Source: Oscillospiraceae bacterium (GTDB lineage Bacteria > Bacillota > Clostridia > Oscillospirales > Acutalibacteraceae). Taken from it: a stretch of 64,000 nucleotides of DNA. Positions 7,542 through 16,163 of the stretch are shown here, in pieces. The stretch is from the NCBI GenBank assembly GCA_910574935.1, contig CAJTCU010000014.1, forward strand, positions 1 to 64,000, in the 5' to 3' direction. Under the pieces are notes generated by a model. It was not told the origin of the DNA. It saw only the letters and a list, made by a program, of their open reading frames with translations, and ran no database searches. A program made the translations under genes and the position numbers. The number at the start of each line of letters is the position of its first letter. Position 1 is the first letter of the stretch.

Positions 7542-8378
7542 ATGGAATGGATGCAACGATTCAATCAGTCAATCGAATATATAGAAGAACATATCACGGA
7601 GGAACTGGATTATGAGAAGGTAGCGGAAGTGGCCGCCTGCCCACCCTACTATTTTCAGCAGATGTTCCTTTATATGACCAATATGACGCTGCGGGAATAT
7701 ATACGGAGGCGCCGGCTGTCTCTTGCGGCTGTCGAGCTGCAAAAGGATAGTGGGAGAGTGATTGATATTGCCGTAAAGTACCGCTATGAATCCCCAACAG
7801 CTTTTACCAGAGCATTTAAAGGCTTTCATGGTATCGTGCCTTCTGCTCTGAAGACAGAGAACAGTCCCATACAGGCATTTCCGCCAATTCGGTTTCATGT
7901 ATCTGTGGATGGCGGGCAGCCATTGAAATTCAGAGTGGAGGAAAAAGCGGCTTTCCGTGTAGTGGGGATTTCCTGTCCGCTGGATAAGGAGCTTAATAAA
8001 AATTTTGAGGTGATTCCAACAGTATGGGATACGGCTCTTGCCGACGGGACACTTACAAAACTGAACGCCTTGCAGGAAAGTATACCACAGGGATTATTGG
8101 GCATCAGTATTCATCATACAGAGGATTGGAAGTATCTGATTGCAGTTCGCTCTGACAAGAAAGATGATACTTTTGAAGAATATTGGATTCCGGCATGTAA
8201 ATGGGCGATTTTCAAGGGACATGGCACGAACCATTCCCTGCAGCAATTGGAAAAGCGTATCATTACGGAGTGGCTCCCTACATCTGGCTTTACATATGCG
8301 AATTCTCCGGATATAGAGGTATATATCAAAGCCGATCCACAGGAGGCGGTTTATGAATATTGGATTCCAATCATATAA
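7542..8378 (+). CDS. AraC-family regulator with GyrI-like effector-binding domain
   Basis: 278 residues. Residues 1 to about 105 are two AraC helix-turn-helix units (LDYEKVAEVAACPPYYFQQMF and VIDIAVKYRYESPTAFTRAFKGFHG). Residues 120-278 form a GyrI-like ligand-binding domain ending in VYIKADPQEAVYEYWIPI, with the acidic residue typical of multidrug-sensing members. It is a cytoplasmic transcription factor. The next downstream piece is a fragment of an ABC ATPase gene, so it may once have controlled a drug exporter. Confidence 0.88.
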   Translation: MEWMQRFNQSIEYIEEHITEELDYEKVAEVAACPPYYFQQMFLYMTNMTLREYIRRRRLSLAAVELQKDSGRVIDIAVKYRYESPTAFTRAFKGFHGIVPSALKTENSPIQAFPPIRFHVSVDGGQPLKFRVEEKAAFRVVGISCPLDKELNKNFEVIPTVWDTALADGTLTKLNALQESIPQGLLGISIHHTEDWKYLIAVRSDKKDDTFEEYWIPACKWAIFKGHGTNHSLQQLEKRIITEWLPTSGFTYANSPDIEVYIKADPQEAVYEYWIPII

Positions 8379-8437
8379 CTGGTCGTCTGGACTGATCTGC
8401 AGGAATAAGGATTAGCTTAGGCAGAACGGAGGATTAT

Positions 8438-8605
8438 ATGAATGAGATACTGAAAACTGAAAGGCTTACAAAGACTTACGGAAAGAGCATTGCTGTCAGT
8501 GTAGCCAGTTTGACGGTGAGGCAGGTGAATAGTGCGCAGCACTTTTATGAGAAAGAACGGCTTTGTGAGAAAAGGGATCTCAAGGAGTTTCTATTTGGAG
8601 AATGA
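8438..8605 (+). pseudogene. ABC ATPase N-terminus fused to an unrelated tail
   Basis: 55 codons. The first 29 (MNEILKTERLTKTYGKSIAV and on to SLTVRQ) are the beginning of a bacitracin-type ABC ATPase, ending before Walker A. The rest (QHFYEKERLCEKRDLKEFL) does not belong to that family. AACGGAGG precedes the ATG. This is the remnant of a deletion that removed most of an exporter ATPase. Confidence 0.7.
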
Positions 8606-8627
8606 CTGAAGTGGCTAGGAGGAAAAC

Positions 8628-9356
8628 ATGAATTGTTCAGAGGTAATAGCAGAATTAAAGATACGGGCGTCTGAGAAATATAAAGCGAACGTGGTGCGTA
8701 TGGGGATTCCGGAGCAATATAGTCTTGGTGTATCAACGGCAGAGATCAGAAGCCTTGCCAAAAAGATGCAGAACTCAAATGAGCTGGCTCTTGGGCTGTG
8801 GGTAACGGGATATCATGAGGCGCGGCTGTTGGCAGTGCTATTGATGAAGCCAAAAGAAATGACAAAAGACGCTGTGGAGCAGTTGATGGGCGATGTAATA
8901 TCCTGGGATTTATGCGACCATTTGTGCAAGAATCTTTTGATTAAGATGGATTGCCGGAGCGCCCTGATAGAAGGGTGGGTCACTTCATCGCAGACGTACA
9001 GGAAACGGGCAGCATTTACCTTGATTGCATCGTCTGTAATCCATGACAAAAAGCTTACAGATGATATGTTGGACTATTATCTTGGATTGATAGCCAAGTA
9101 TTCAGATGACGAGCGGGAGCATGTAAAAAAGGCAGCATCTTGGGCGTTACGTGAAATCGGAAAGAGAGATTTCAATTATAATGAAAAGGCGCTGCTGTTG
9201 GCGCATGAATTTGCGGAGAGTGACAGCAAGGCATTGAAGTGGATTGGAAAGGATGCCATTAGGGAATTGGAGACATTGGTCAAGGCAGAAGGACGTGGAC
9301 GTTTGATTTCGTCGAAATCTCAAATGGGAAAAGAGGCTGCCGCGAGCGAAGCATAA
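8628..9356 (+). CDS. DNA alkylation repair protein (AlkD-like HEAT-repeat glycosylase)
   Basis: 242 residues of an all-helical HEAT-like repeat protein matching the DNA alkylation repair family (PF08713), with the segments MGDVISWDLCDHLCKNLL and KKAASWALREIGKRD. Family members excise bulky or positively charged alkylated bases. AGGAGG precedes the ATG. A second, partial copy of its last 66 codons lies at 9947-10147, so the locus was duplicated and then largely lost. Confidence 0.85.
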   Translation: MNCSEVIAELKIRASEKYKANVVRMGIPEQYSLGVSTAEIRSLAKKMQNSNELALGLWVTGYHEARLLAVLLMKPKEMTKDAVEQLMGDVISWDLCDHLCKNLLIKMDCRSALIEGWVTSSQTYRKRAAFTLIASSVIHDKKLTDDMLDYYLGLIAKYSDDEREHVKKAASWALREIGKRDFNYNEKALLLAHEFAESDSKALKWIGKDAIRELETLVKAEGRGRLISSKSQMGKEAAASEA

Positions 9357-9412
9357 TAAGGGGGATGGATTTCATGCATAAAGATACAAAATGGGCAAAT
9401 GGAGGAAATGGC

Positions 9413-9862
9413 ATGACACCAAACGATATTCTTTCCTACTGCCAGTCTTATTTGAAAGATGTTGTATTAGTAGAAAGTTGGGGAGAACGAGGGATTTTTT
9501 ATAATCCAAACGGAGTTTTGAAACGGGGAGTATATGTTTTAACTGTTAAAGAAAGAGACGGTGATAATGATAAAGGCTCTATGTTGAACCGTGATAATGT
9601 ATATCGTGTGAATGTCGGATTAAGGAAACAGACCTTTATTAAAAAATTTGGGTATATTCCAGAGCGTCCGCCTGCTGGAAAAATCGTAACAATGGATTAT
9701 GATTTTACCGTTTTAGATACCATTATTCCCCACCCTGTCTACGCATGGATGAGCTGGGTATGTGTTTTAAATCCCTCTGATAAGACCTTTGAGGATTTCA
9801 AGGCAATGATACAAGAATCCTATGATTTTGCAAAAGAAAAATTCAACAAAAGAAAAAAGTAA
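9413..9862 (+). CDS. DUF6194 family protein
   Basis: About 149 residues starting at ATG 9413, 7 bases after GGAGG; the frame is open upstream to ATG 9365. The protein has the family blocks VVLVESWGERGIFYNP, NRDNVYRVNVGLRKQTF and LDTIIPHPVYAWMSWVCVL, and no membrane segment. The upstream in-frame codons HKDTKWA resemble the first codons of the gene at 10583 (HKETKWA), hinting at an old rearrangement here. Function unknown. Confidence 0.7.
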   Translation: MTPNDILSYCQSYLKDVVLVESWGERGIFYNPNGVLKRGVYVLTVKERDGDNDKGSMLNRDNVYRVNVGLRKQTFIKKFGYIPERPPAGKIVTMDYDFTVLDTIIPHPVYAWMSWVCVLNPSDKTFEDFKAMIQESYDFAKEKFNKRKK

Positions 9863-9946
9863 ATAATGCAACAGAAGCGGCGACAGTTAATTGCTGCCGC
9901 CCCTCTGAATTATAAATGCAACCGTAAACCATGCACCACCCTATAG

Positions 9947-10147
9947 CTGCGCGAATTCGGAAAGAGAGATTTCAACTATAATGAAAAGGCGCTGTTACTG
10001 GCACATGAGTTTGCGGAGAGTGACAGCAAGGCATTGAATTGGATTGGGAAGGACACCATTAAGGAATTTGAGACATTGGTCAAGGCAGAAGGGTGCGGAC
10101 GTTTGATTTCGTCGAAGTCTCAAATGGGAAAGGATATTGCCGGTTAA
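9947..10147 (+). pseudogene. Partial second copy of the AlkD-like gene (last 66 codons)
   Basis: Reads LREFGKRDFNYNEKALLLAH and on to QMGKDIAG, nearly identical to the end of the gene at 8628-9356. No start codon or N-terminal part exists. It marks the end of a tandem duplication unit of about 800 bp. Confidence 0.85.
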
Positions 10148-10224
10148 GAAAACATTCAATGAACTCAAAGTCCAGAGAATTCAAGTTTTTATATGGGTGA
10201 AAATATGGTTTGGAGGCGCGAGCT

Positions 10225-10590
10225 ATGCAAAGGTCGATGATGCAAGTATTTGTTAAGGGGAGTATCGAGGCAGTAAAACTTTACAAAACAGCTTTTGATG
10301 CAGATATTCTGTGTACATATGCGGCTGAAAATGGCGGTTATATGCATTCTGAGTTAAATGCACATGGACAGATTATAGCGGTTTCGGAGATTGCGGAGGA
10401 TATAATTGTTGGGAATACCATGATGTTTTGTTTTCAATTTGGCCCGGGTGGTGAAAGGAACGTCCGAAAGGCTTATGAGGTTCTGAAAGAGGGAGCGAGC
10501 AGTTGTACTCCTATAGGGCCGTGTGATTATAGCACCTGTCAATTTACGCTCACGGATAAGTTTGGTGTCTGCTGGTGCGTTTATGTCTGA
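10225..10590 (+). CDS. VOC-superfamily protein, PhnB-like
   Basis: 121 residues with the PhnB/3-demethylubiquinone methyltransferase-like glyoxalase fold: QVFVKGSIEAVKLYKTAFDA at the start, FCFQFGPGGERNVRKAYEVL in the middle and the conserved DKFGVCWCVY at the end. ATG 10225 is 8 bases after GGAGG. The metal site and substrate cannot be assigned. It overlaps the next gene by 8 bases. Confidence 0.8.
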   Translation: MQRSMMQVFVKGSIEAVKLYKTAFDADILCTYAAENGGYMHSELNAHGQIIAVSEIAEDIIVGNTMMFCFQFGPGGERNVRKAYEVLKEGASSCTPIGPCDYSTCQFTLTDKFGVCWCVYV

Positions 10591-11506
10591 AAAGTTTTTT
10601 GGAAAGGAAGCCGTCATACATAAAGAAACAAAATGGGCAAAGCAAATCATTTCTATGCAGAGGAGAGATGGCGCATGGGGCGATTTCCATACGCTTTCCG
10701 GCTCATCCAATTCCCCACTTACGACGGAGCGGGCGCTTCAGCGTCTGGAACGTCTGGGCTTTACAATCAAAGATGAATGTATAGAAAGAGCCATTTTCTA
10801 TATGAGCGATTGTCTTTCCGGCAAAAGAGAAATCCCGGACCGGCGGGAAAAACTTGTAGACTGGGATGTGTTTACTTCTCTGATACTGTCCACATGGATC
10901 AGACGGTTTACAAAAGATGTCCCGATAGCCAATCAGGTTGCTGGTCAGTGGGCCGATGTGATTTCTCAAGCCTTTCATCACGGTGCATATGCTCATGAGG
11001 ACTATATTGCCGCTTATCAGGAGCTTTTTGGAGGAAAGGCCAGAGGCACCAGACTGATAAAGTTTGTGAGCTTTTACACAGTATCGCTTATGCAGGGGTG
11101 CCTGGATAAAGGGACAGAGGAAGCCCTGACGGATTATGTGTTGAATAAAGATGACGGTATCTATTACATATATGAGGAGCGGCTTACAGTATTACCGCCG
11201 GTTTTCGCAAGTAAACAGACCAGCCACTACCTTGCGGCCATTGAACTGCTTACCAAATACAGACACGCAGCGTATAAACTTCAGTTTGTCGTGGACTGGT
11301 TAAACGGGCTGAAAAATGAAAACGGAAAGTGGGATATGGGAAAATCTGCGAATGATAAAGTGTATTTCCCGCTTTCTGATAATTGGAGAAAACAGGAAAC
11401 TCGTGAGGCAGATTGTACGGAGCGGATCATGTACTTGCTTTCCGAATTATCCAGAGACGGATCAGCGTTAGAGAAGTACTATGGTAAAAGGAGAAGGACA
11501 CCGTGA
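10583..11506 (+). CDS. Unknown protein, terpenoid-cyclase/prenyltransferase-like helical barrel
   Basis: About 307 residues. The MQRRDGAWGDFHTLS motif followed by paired helices (TTERALQRLERLGFT) resembles the repeats of alpha/alpha-barrel squalene-hopene cyclase-like or prenyltransferase-like proteins; a second such motif is NENGKWDMG near residue 250. No signal peptide is seen. It starts within the end of the VOC gene. I do not recognise a specific function. Confidence 0.55.
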   Translation: MSEKFFGKEAVIHKETKWAKQIISMQRRDGAWGDFHTLSGSSNSPLTTERALQRLERLGFTIKDECIERAIFYMSDCLSGKREIPDRREKLVDWDVFTSLILSTWIRRFTKDVPIANQVAGQWADVISQAFHHGAYAHEDYIAAYQELFGGKARGTRLIKFVSFYTVSLMQGCLDKGTEEALTDYVLNKDDGIYYIYEERLTVLPPVFASKQTSHYLAAIELLTKYRHAAYKLQFVVDWLNGLKNENGKWDMGKSANDKVYFPLSDNWRKQETREADCTERIMYLLSELSRDGSALEKYYGKRRRTP

Positions 11507-11673
11507 AAATAGAATGGATCCATTGCCCAGTTTGAGGAAACAAAACACGTACTAAGTTAAGGAAAGACACAATACTGAAAAGTTTTCCATTGTTTTGCCC
11601 GAAGTGTAAAAAGGAAAGTTTAATTGACGCAAGGGATTTGAAAATTGAAATAATTAAAGAGCCAGACGCATAG
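11503..11673 (+). pseudogene. Cysteine-rich KTR-domain protein, nonsense mutant (copy 1)
   Basis: A 56-codon gene of the small zinc-ribbon KTR family found on conjugative elements. It reads MKIEWIHCPV, then TGA at 11533-11535, then GNKTRTKLRKDTILKSF and a CPKC pair, ending IIKEPDA. The TGA replaces the second cysteine of the first CPVC knuckle. GTG 11503 has AAAGGAGAA upstream. A terminator follows directly. A second damaged copy lies at 31422. Confidence 0.8.
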
Positions 11674-11678
11674 ACGCA

Positions 11679-11727
11679 GAGCCGACAATCTTGTGAGATA
11701 TTTCACAGACTGTCGGCTCGCGTTTTA
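11679..11727 (+). terminator. Terminator after KTR copy 1
   Basis: GAGCCGACA (11679-11687) pairs with TGTCGGCTC (11711-11719), with an internal stem, then CGTTTTATTT. The same arrangement follows the other KTR copy. Confidence 0.8.
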
Positions 11728-11910
11728 TTTAGAGGAAAGGAGGGGAGTGTAGGTAATGTTTTGACTCTGAAATACGATTGAAAATGGAGGGATGCTTATA
11801 GCAGAAATTTGAAAATCCTCTTCTCCTTATTGCATATCTGGACATCCCAAGTATGCAGTTTTTACAACTGAATAATTGGCAGCCTGTTCAGAAAGCTTGA
11901 ATAATCATAA

Positions 11911-11944
11911 GCCGACGCTTGGTATCAAAATACCAAGCGTCGGC
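11911..11944. terminator. Perfect 15-bp hairpin, probable terminator of the minus-strand XRE gene
   Basis: GCCGACGCTTGGTAT, a CAAA loop and a perfectly complementary right arm. It lies 9 bases past the end of the minus-strand gene at 11953; on that strand it is followed by TTATGATTATT, a weak U-rich tail. It might be bidirectional. The 180 bases to its left hold no gene. Confidence 0.7.
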
Positions 11945-11952
11945 ACCGTTCG

Positions 11953-12561
11953 TCATAATGCAGTTTCAAAAGAGAATGCCAGCCATTTGGAACCATAAGT
12001 ATCCAGATAGAACCGATTGCCATACTCGTTCTGAACAAATCGGTCTTTTACCTGATACCATCCCCGCAGTTCCCTTCTTAAATCTGAGTCTGGGGAAATT
12101 GGCTCCAGCCAGATTTCTTTTTGCCTGCTGATTTCAGAACGGGACAGCGGCGGTTCTTTCGGTGGTTCTGCTTCGGAAAACGGAGGAGCGAATATAAACA
12201 ATCCACCAATAATATCGGAAAACGGCAAGGTATGGCCGTCAGGAAAAGTCAGCAGTTTATCTGCGGCATTCACCAGCAGCCATCCATATGTGGCAGACCA
12301 TACCGGTCTGCCATGAAAAGCCGGCAATGCCTGTAGTGAAATTGGTTGTTTAAAATCCTGAGTTTGTGTATCAGAGCGTCCCAACAAAAAATCAGTTGTG
12401 ACACCATATAGGTCAGCCATATTTTCAAGCCCATCTATCGAGGGAGATTTCCGTTCGCCCTCCCATGCACTGAGTGTCGGTTGGGAAACGCCAAGTTTTT
12501 CAGCAGCCTCGATTACTTTTAATTTATTGATTTGTCTTGCTGTTTTGAATTGCCTTGGCAT
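11953..12561 (-). CDS. XRE-family transcriptional regulator with C-terminal extension
   Basis: About 202 residues. The N-terminal 65 residues are a Cro/CI-type helix-turn-helix (AAEKLGVSQPTLSAWEGERK, then ADLYGVTTDFLLGRSD). The remainder is a unique domain rich in W and P with no membrane segment. ATG 12561 follows AAAGGAGG by 7 bases; the frame is open to 12636 without a better start. Cytoplasmic DNA-binding protein; target unknown. Confidence 0.8.
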   Translation of the reverse strand: MPRQFKTARQINKLKVIEAAEKLGVSQPTLSAWEGERKSPSIDGLENMADLYGVTTDFLLGRSDTQTQDFKQPISLQALPAFHGRPVWSATYGWLLVNAADKLLTFPDGHTLPFSDIIGGLFIFAPPFSEAEPPKEPPLSRSEISRQKEIWLEPISPDSDLRRELRGWYQVKDRFVQNEYGNRFYLDTYGSKWLAFSFETAL

Positions 12562-12637
12562 CCGTTGGCCTCCTTTACTTCCCATTTTTGATTTGCCAAT
12601 GCCCTTTCGTATCAGATCCGACCCGTTGGAGGACACC

Positions 12638-13009
12638 TTAATCTTTAAGGGATTTAATTCTTGAAGAGATTGTTTTTCGGCTCACGCCCAGTTTTTCAGC
12701 CAGGACAGCATAGGTGTAGGCAGGATCTTCGAGCAGCAGCGATAAAAGCTTCTGTTCTGCCTCAGTCACCTTCTCGGTCACCTTATCAGTCACCCCTTCA
12801 GTCACCTTGTCGAGTGAAGTGCGCACAATTCGCTCCTCGGCGGCAATGAATTGTATCATAATATCGCCAGGATGAATTGTGTATTCCGGTAGTGGGGAGC
12901 CGTCTTCTTCACAAGCCTGACAAATTTTTTCGATACCGCGTCCCCAGCTTTCAATGAGGCCGGCCAAATAATATACATTAGCAATGGAAGGGTTATATGG
13001 ACGGGACGC
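12638..13009 (-). pseudogene. ATP-binding winged-helix regulator (AlbA_2/divergent AAA type), N-terminus lost
   Basis: The surviving C-terminal part begins SRPYNPSIANVYYLAGLIES followed by WGRGIEKI, the conserved HATPase/AAA_4-associated block of the AlbA_2 regulator family. It continues with a repeated DKVTEGVT/DKVTEKVT linker and a winged helix (YAVLAEKLGVSRKTISSRIK). Upstream, at about 13010, the frame hits a UvrA-like gene on the other strand, so some 350 residues are missing. Confidence 0.75.
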
Positions 13010-14320
13010 ATGATTGATATTGGGCTGCCGTATCTTTCCCTGAACAGGGAGTCCGCAACCTTGTCCGGCGGCGAGGCACAGCGCCTCAAGCTGGTGCGTC
13101 ATATGGGCAGCGCCCTGACCGGCATGACATATATCTTTGACGAACCAAGCACCGGGATGCATCCCCGTGACGTCCACCGCATGACCAAGCTGCTTTGCAG
13201 TCTGCGGGATAAAGGAAACACGGTTTTGGTGGTGGAACATGACAAGGACGTGATCTCCATTGCCGATGAAGTGATTGACATTGGACCGCTGGCAGGCAGA
13301 AACGGCGGAGAGGTTCTTTACCAGGGCAGCTATGAAGGACTTTTGGGGTCCGGTACACTGACCGGGAATGCCATGCAGCAGAAAACGCCGGTAAAAGCTG
13401 TGCCAAGAAAACCGAAAGAGTTCCTGCCGTTACGGAATGCAGCCATTCACAACCTGAAAAACATTACCGTTGACATTCCGCTGCATGTGCTGACCGCCGT
13501 GACCGGTGTGGCCGGTTCCGGGAAAAGCTCGTTAATCCGGGATGTTTTCGCTGAGAAGTACGCGGAACAGGTGATTTTAGTAGACCAGTCTCCGGTTACG
13601 GCTACAGGACGTTCCACACCGGCAACCTTTTTGGGATTCTTTGACGAGATACGCAAGCGGATGGGCAAGGAAAACGACGTCGGTGCGGCGTTATTCTCCT
13701 TTAACAGCAAAGGCGCTTGCCCGAATTGTAAAGGAAAGGGCATTATCACCACAGAGCTGGTCTTTATGGATCCGGTGACAACTACCTGTGAAGCCTGCGG
13801 CGGCAGCCGTTAAAGCGACGAAGCCTTGTCCTACACCTATCATGGAAAAAATATCGTAGAAATCCTGGATATGAACGCAGGGGAGGCGGAAACATTCTTC
13901 TCCGATTGCCCGAAGATCCGCAAGGCGCTTCATGCCATGGTGGAAGTAGGTTTATCCTATCTTTCTTTGGGACAACCCCTGTCTACCTTATCCGGCGGAG
14001 AGCGCCAGCGTGTGAAGCTGGCGAAATATCTGGATCAGAAGGGTAACATTTATGTGCTGGATGAGCCGACGACAGGCCTACATGCTTCCGATATTAAGAA
14101 AGTCATGGAGCTGCTGGACGGCTTTGTAAAGCGCGGCAATACCGTAATTGTAATCGAACACAATATGGATGTGGTAAAGCTTACGGATTACGTGATTGAT
14201 ATCGGGCCGGACGGCGGCAGTATGGGCGGTGAAATTGTATTTACGGGTACACCGCAGGAAATGGCGGATCATGCAGATACCATTACCGCAAAATATCTGC
14301 GTAAGTCACTGGAAGGCTGA
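13010..14320 (+). pseudogene. UvrA-like ABC-type DNA-binding ATPase, N-terminus missing and internal stop
   Basis: The open part shows LSGGEAQRLKL, YIFDEPSTGMHPRD, a second Walker A (GVAGSGKSSL), a CPNCKGKG zinc half-site, then CEACGGSR followed by TAA (13811-13813), then SDEALSYTYHGKN and the second signature and Walker B (LSGGERQRVKLAKY, YVLDEPTTGLHASD). Relatives have Tyr where TAA stands. About 300 N-terminal residues are absent; the join with the minus-strand regulator is near 13010. It belongs to the UvrA paralogues linked to drug resistance and is not functional here. Confidence 0.85.
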
Positions 14321-14391
14321 GACAGCAAAAAAAGTCGAGAGGCGTTCCAGTGTTCATGGTAAAATAAGAGATACGGATGGAGGTGAATGAA

Positions 14392-14547
14392 GTGCAGGAG
14401 CAGATGAAAGCGGTACAGCGGATGCAGGAATATATAGAAGAACATCTGGAAGAGGAGATTACACTGGCGAATCTTTCTGAAGTCTCGCTTTTTTCAAGTT
14501 GGCATTCCTACCGTGATTTGTACAGGTGTTGCAGTCAAATGCTTTAA
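14392..14547 (+). pseudogene. AraC-type regulator N-terminal fragment
   Basis: 51 codons from GTG 14392 (GGAGG 8 bases before). QRMQEYIEEHLEEEITLANL is the first helix pair of an AraC DNA-binding domain; after LFSSWHSYR the sequence no longer matches and stops. The upstream AAAAAAAGTCGAGA stretch also occurs before the intact AraC gene, near 7258. A deletion removed the rest. Confidence 0.7.
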
Positions 14548-14608
14548 GTGGGAATAGCAAAAAATAAAGAATGAATTTTACCGGAAAAAAGTAAATCATC
14601 CATATGTC

Positions 14609-14637
14609 TTGCATTTCAGTGACAAATCTGCTATACT
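14609..14637 (+). promoter_or_regulatory. Strong sigma-A promoter without a following gene
   Basis: TTGCAT (14609-14614), a 17-base spacer and TATACT (14632-14637). The next structure downstream is a terminator 56 bases away, not a coding region. Confidence 0.7.
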
Positions 14638-14643
14638 ATACAT

Positions 14644-14727
14644 GTTAGTTTCAGTAATTGCTTTAAAGCGATTATAGTTTTCCGGTTACACAGCGTCTGA
14701 GAGTTTCTGCTTTCAGGCGCTTTTTTT
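14644..14727 (+). ncRNA. Candidate small RNA of about 80 nt, or orphan leader
   Basis: Lies exactly between a good promoter and an intrinsic terminator and contains no open frame of note. It may be a stand-alone small RNA or the leader/attenuator left behind when a downstream gene was deleted. No Rfam family is recognised by eye. Confidence 0.45.
14693..14727 (+). terminator. Intrinsic terminator
   Basis: GCGTCTGA pairs with TCAGGCGC (one G-T wobble) and is followed by seven T. Confidence 0.85.
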
Positions 14728-14830
14728 GTTTCTTATGCTTCTTTATTAAGAGGCACAGATCTGGGAACGCAGGGGGAACACTTCCCTGCCATTCCATTCT
14801 GACAATTTCATATTGGCCCTTGGGCAACAA

Positions 14831-14871
14831 AAGCACTCAGAGAATTAATTGATTCTTTGGGTGCTTTTTTT
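14831..14871 (+). terminator. Intrinsic terminator before the accessory cluster
   Basis: AAGCACTCAGAGAAT and ATTCTTTGGGTGCTT form a long imperfect stem with a TAATTG loop, followed by a T run. The rest of the 14,548-14,978 gap holds a further small dyad (GCAGGG/CCCTGC near 14,770) and no gene. Confidence 0.75.
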
Positions 14872-14978
14872 ATATAGATTCGGAGCCGAATGGTTCCCTT
14901 ACTTTTTGTTCCGGGGGCCATTGGCTTAACCCGTATATATAAATATTTTACGCAGATATGCAGAAAGGAAATGATAGT

Positions 14979-15335
14979 ATGATTCTTTATTTGAGTGCCA
15001 GTACCGATTTAGAAGATCTCGTGATTGATTATATTGAGGTTAAATTGGTTACTGGCGAAACAGTATCCCTGAACTGGGATGAAAGTGATATTGAACAGTT
15101 GGATACCGGTTTTCATGCCCGCTACAAAGGCGTCTATTTCGATGAGGAATACGCCAATGGTAAGCTGGACAGTCTTCGTGAGATGCAGATTGATAAGATT
15201 GGCATCTATGCGGAATCCGGAAGTTACTCAGATATCGTCATAAAGGAGATGATTTTTGAGGATGCCGGAGAGCAGTATGACTTGGAACATCTCCTTCCAT
15301 ATGTCACAAGCATGAAGGGGTGTGAGATGTCATGA
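14979..15335 (+). CDS. Small acidic protein of unknown function
   Basis: 118 residues from ATG 14979 (AAAGGAA upstream). It starts MILYLSASTDLEDLVIDYIE and is strongly acidic, with no membrane segment. It is the first gene of a tightly spaced run with 15332 (ATGA-type overlap), so probably one transcript. I do not recognise the family; it resembles cargo genes of Clostridia integrative elements. Confidence 0.55.
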   Translation: MILYLSASTDLEDLVIDYIEVKLVTGETVSLNWDESDIEQLDTGFHARYKGVYFDEEYANGKLDSLREMQIDKIGIYAESGSYSDIVIKEMIFEDAGEQYDLEHLLPYVTSMKGCEMS

Positions 15336-15766
15336 AAAACAAATCTTTGGCAGAATCAGATTTTACGGTTGTCATGATTCCGTATTTTGCAGAGGTAATA
15401 GCATGTGATATTCCTGATTCTATCAGGGCTCTGCGCTTTGAGGCAATGAAACGGGTGCAAAATTATCTGCGCCATTATGAGAAGCTTAGCTATATGTCCA
15501 AGCTCTTATGTGCCATTGCGGAAAAGAAATGCGAACATATTATGGCAGTCACTACGAAAGCGGATGTGGAGCAGATTGTTAAGCCCTGCTGTCCACATTA
15601 CGATGGCAGCAAGTTTATTCCGGGTCCATACAGCGTTCCTGAAGAGGAAATGATCTGCTGGAGCGAAGCATCTCTGAAGGCACCGTTAAATTCGGAAGCC
15701 TGTAAGCGGTATTTGGAACTCTTTCAGCAGGTCCTTCCTGAGGAGAGCAAGCTTTTGCCCTTCTGA
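15332..15766 (+). CDS. Unknown accessory protein
   Basis: 144 residues, overlapping the previous gene by 4 bases. Residues 20-80 look helical (IRALRFEAMKRVQNYLRHYE); two cysteines and a histidine occur close together in KPCCPHYDG, a possible metal site. No recognised domain. Confidence 0.5.
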   Translation: MKNKSLAESDFTVVMIPYFAEVIACDIPDSIRALRFEAMKRVQNYLRHYEKLSYMSKLLCAIAEKKCEHIMAVTTKADVEQIVKPCCPHYDGSKFIPGPYSVPEEEMICWSEASLKAPLNSEACKRYLELFQQVLPEESKLLPF

Positions 15767-15822
15767 AAGGAGTTGCGATATGAGTCTGACACAAAAACCA
15801 AAAATGAAAGGAAGACTTAAAA

Positions 15823-16131
15823 ATGGGTTATTGCATTGAAATGAGGGGCAGTAAATTTTTTGTGCCGACACAGCATACCGGGCGCGTTTTTGCCATGACA
15901 CAGCGGCAGCCTTATGATTTTAAGCTGGATACGGATGGGAACATTACGGAGCTGACATTTATAGGCGAAAAGCTTGGCAATGATTTTGAGATGTTTCAGT
16001 TGATTGCACCGTATGTGCAGGACGGCAGCTATATCTGGATGATGGGTGAGGACGGCAGCCAGTGGCGCTGGGTGTTCCAGTCGGGGGTATGCAAGGAAAT
16101 TACAGCAAAAGTGGAATGGCCGGATGAATAG
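15823..16131 (+). CDS. Small conserved element protein
   Basis: 102 residues beginning MGYCIEMRGSKFFVP, a beginning I associate with small proteins of Clostridia conjugative elements. Beta-rich pattern, acidic. ATG 15823 has AAAGGAAG about 10 bases upstream. Function unknown. Confidence 0.5.
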   Translation: MGYCIEMRGSKFFVPTQHTGRVFAMTQRQPYDFKLDTDGNITELTFIGEKLGNDFEMFQLIAPYVQDGSYIWMMGEDGSQWRWVFQSGVCKEITAKVEWPDE

Positions 16132-16163
16132 ACGGCAGAAAATTTCAGGAAAGGAGCTTATGT

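Noticed and set aside
11533-11535. TGA at a cysteine position as selenocysteine or recoding
   Set aside because: No SECIS-like hairpin follows, the second KTR copy has TAG elsewhere, and the neighbourhood is full of nonsense mutations.
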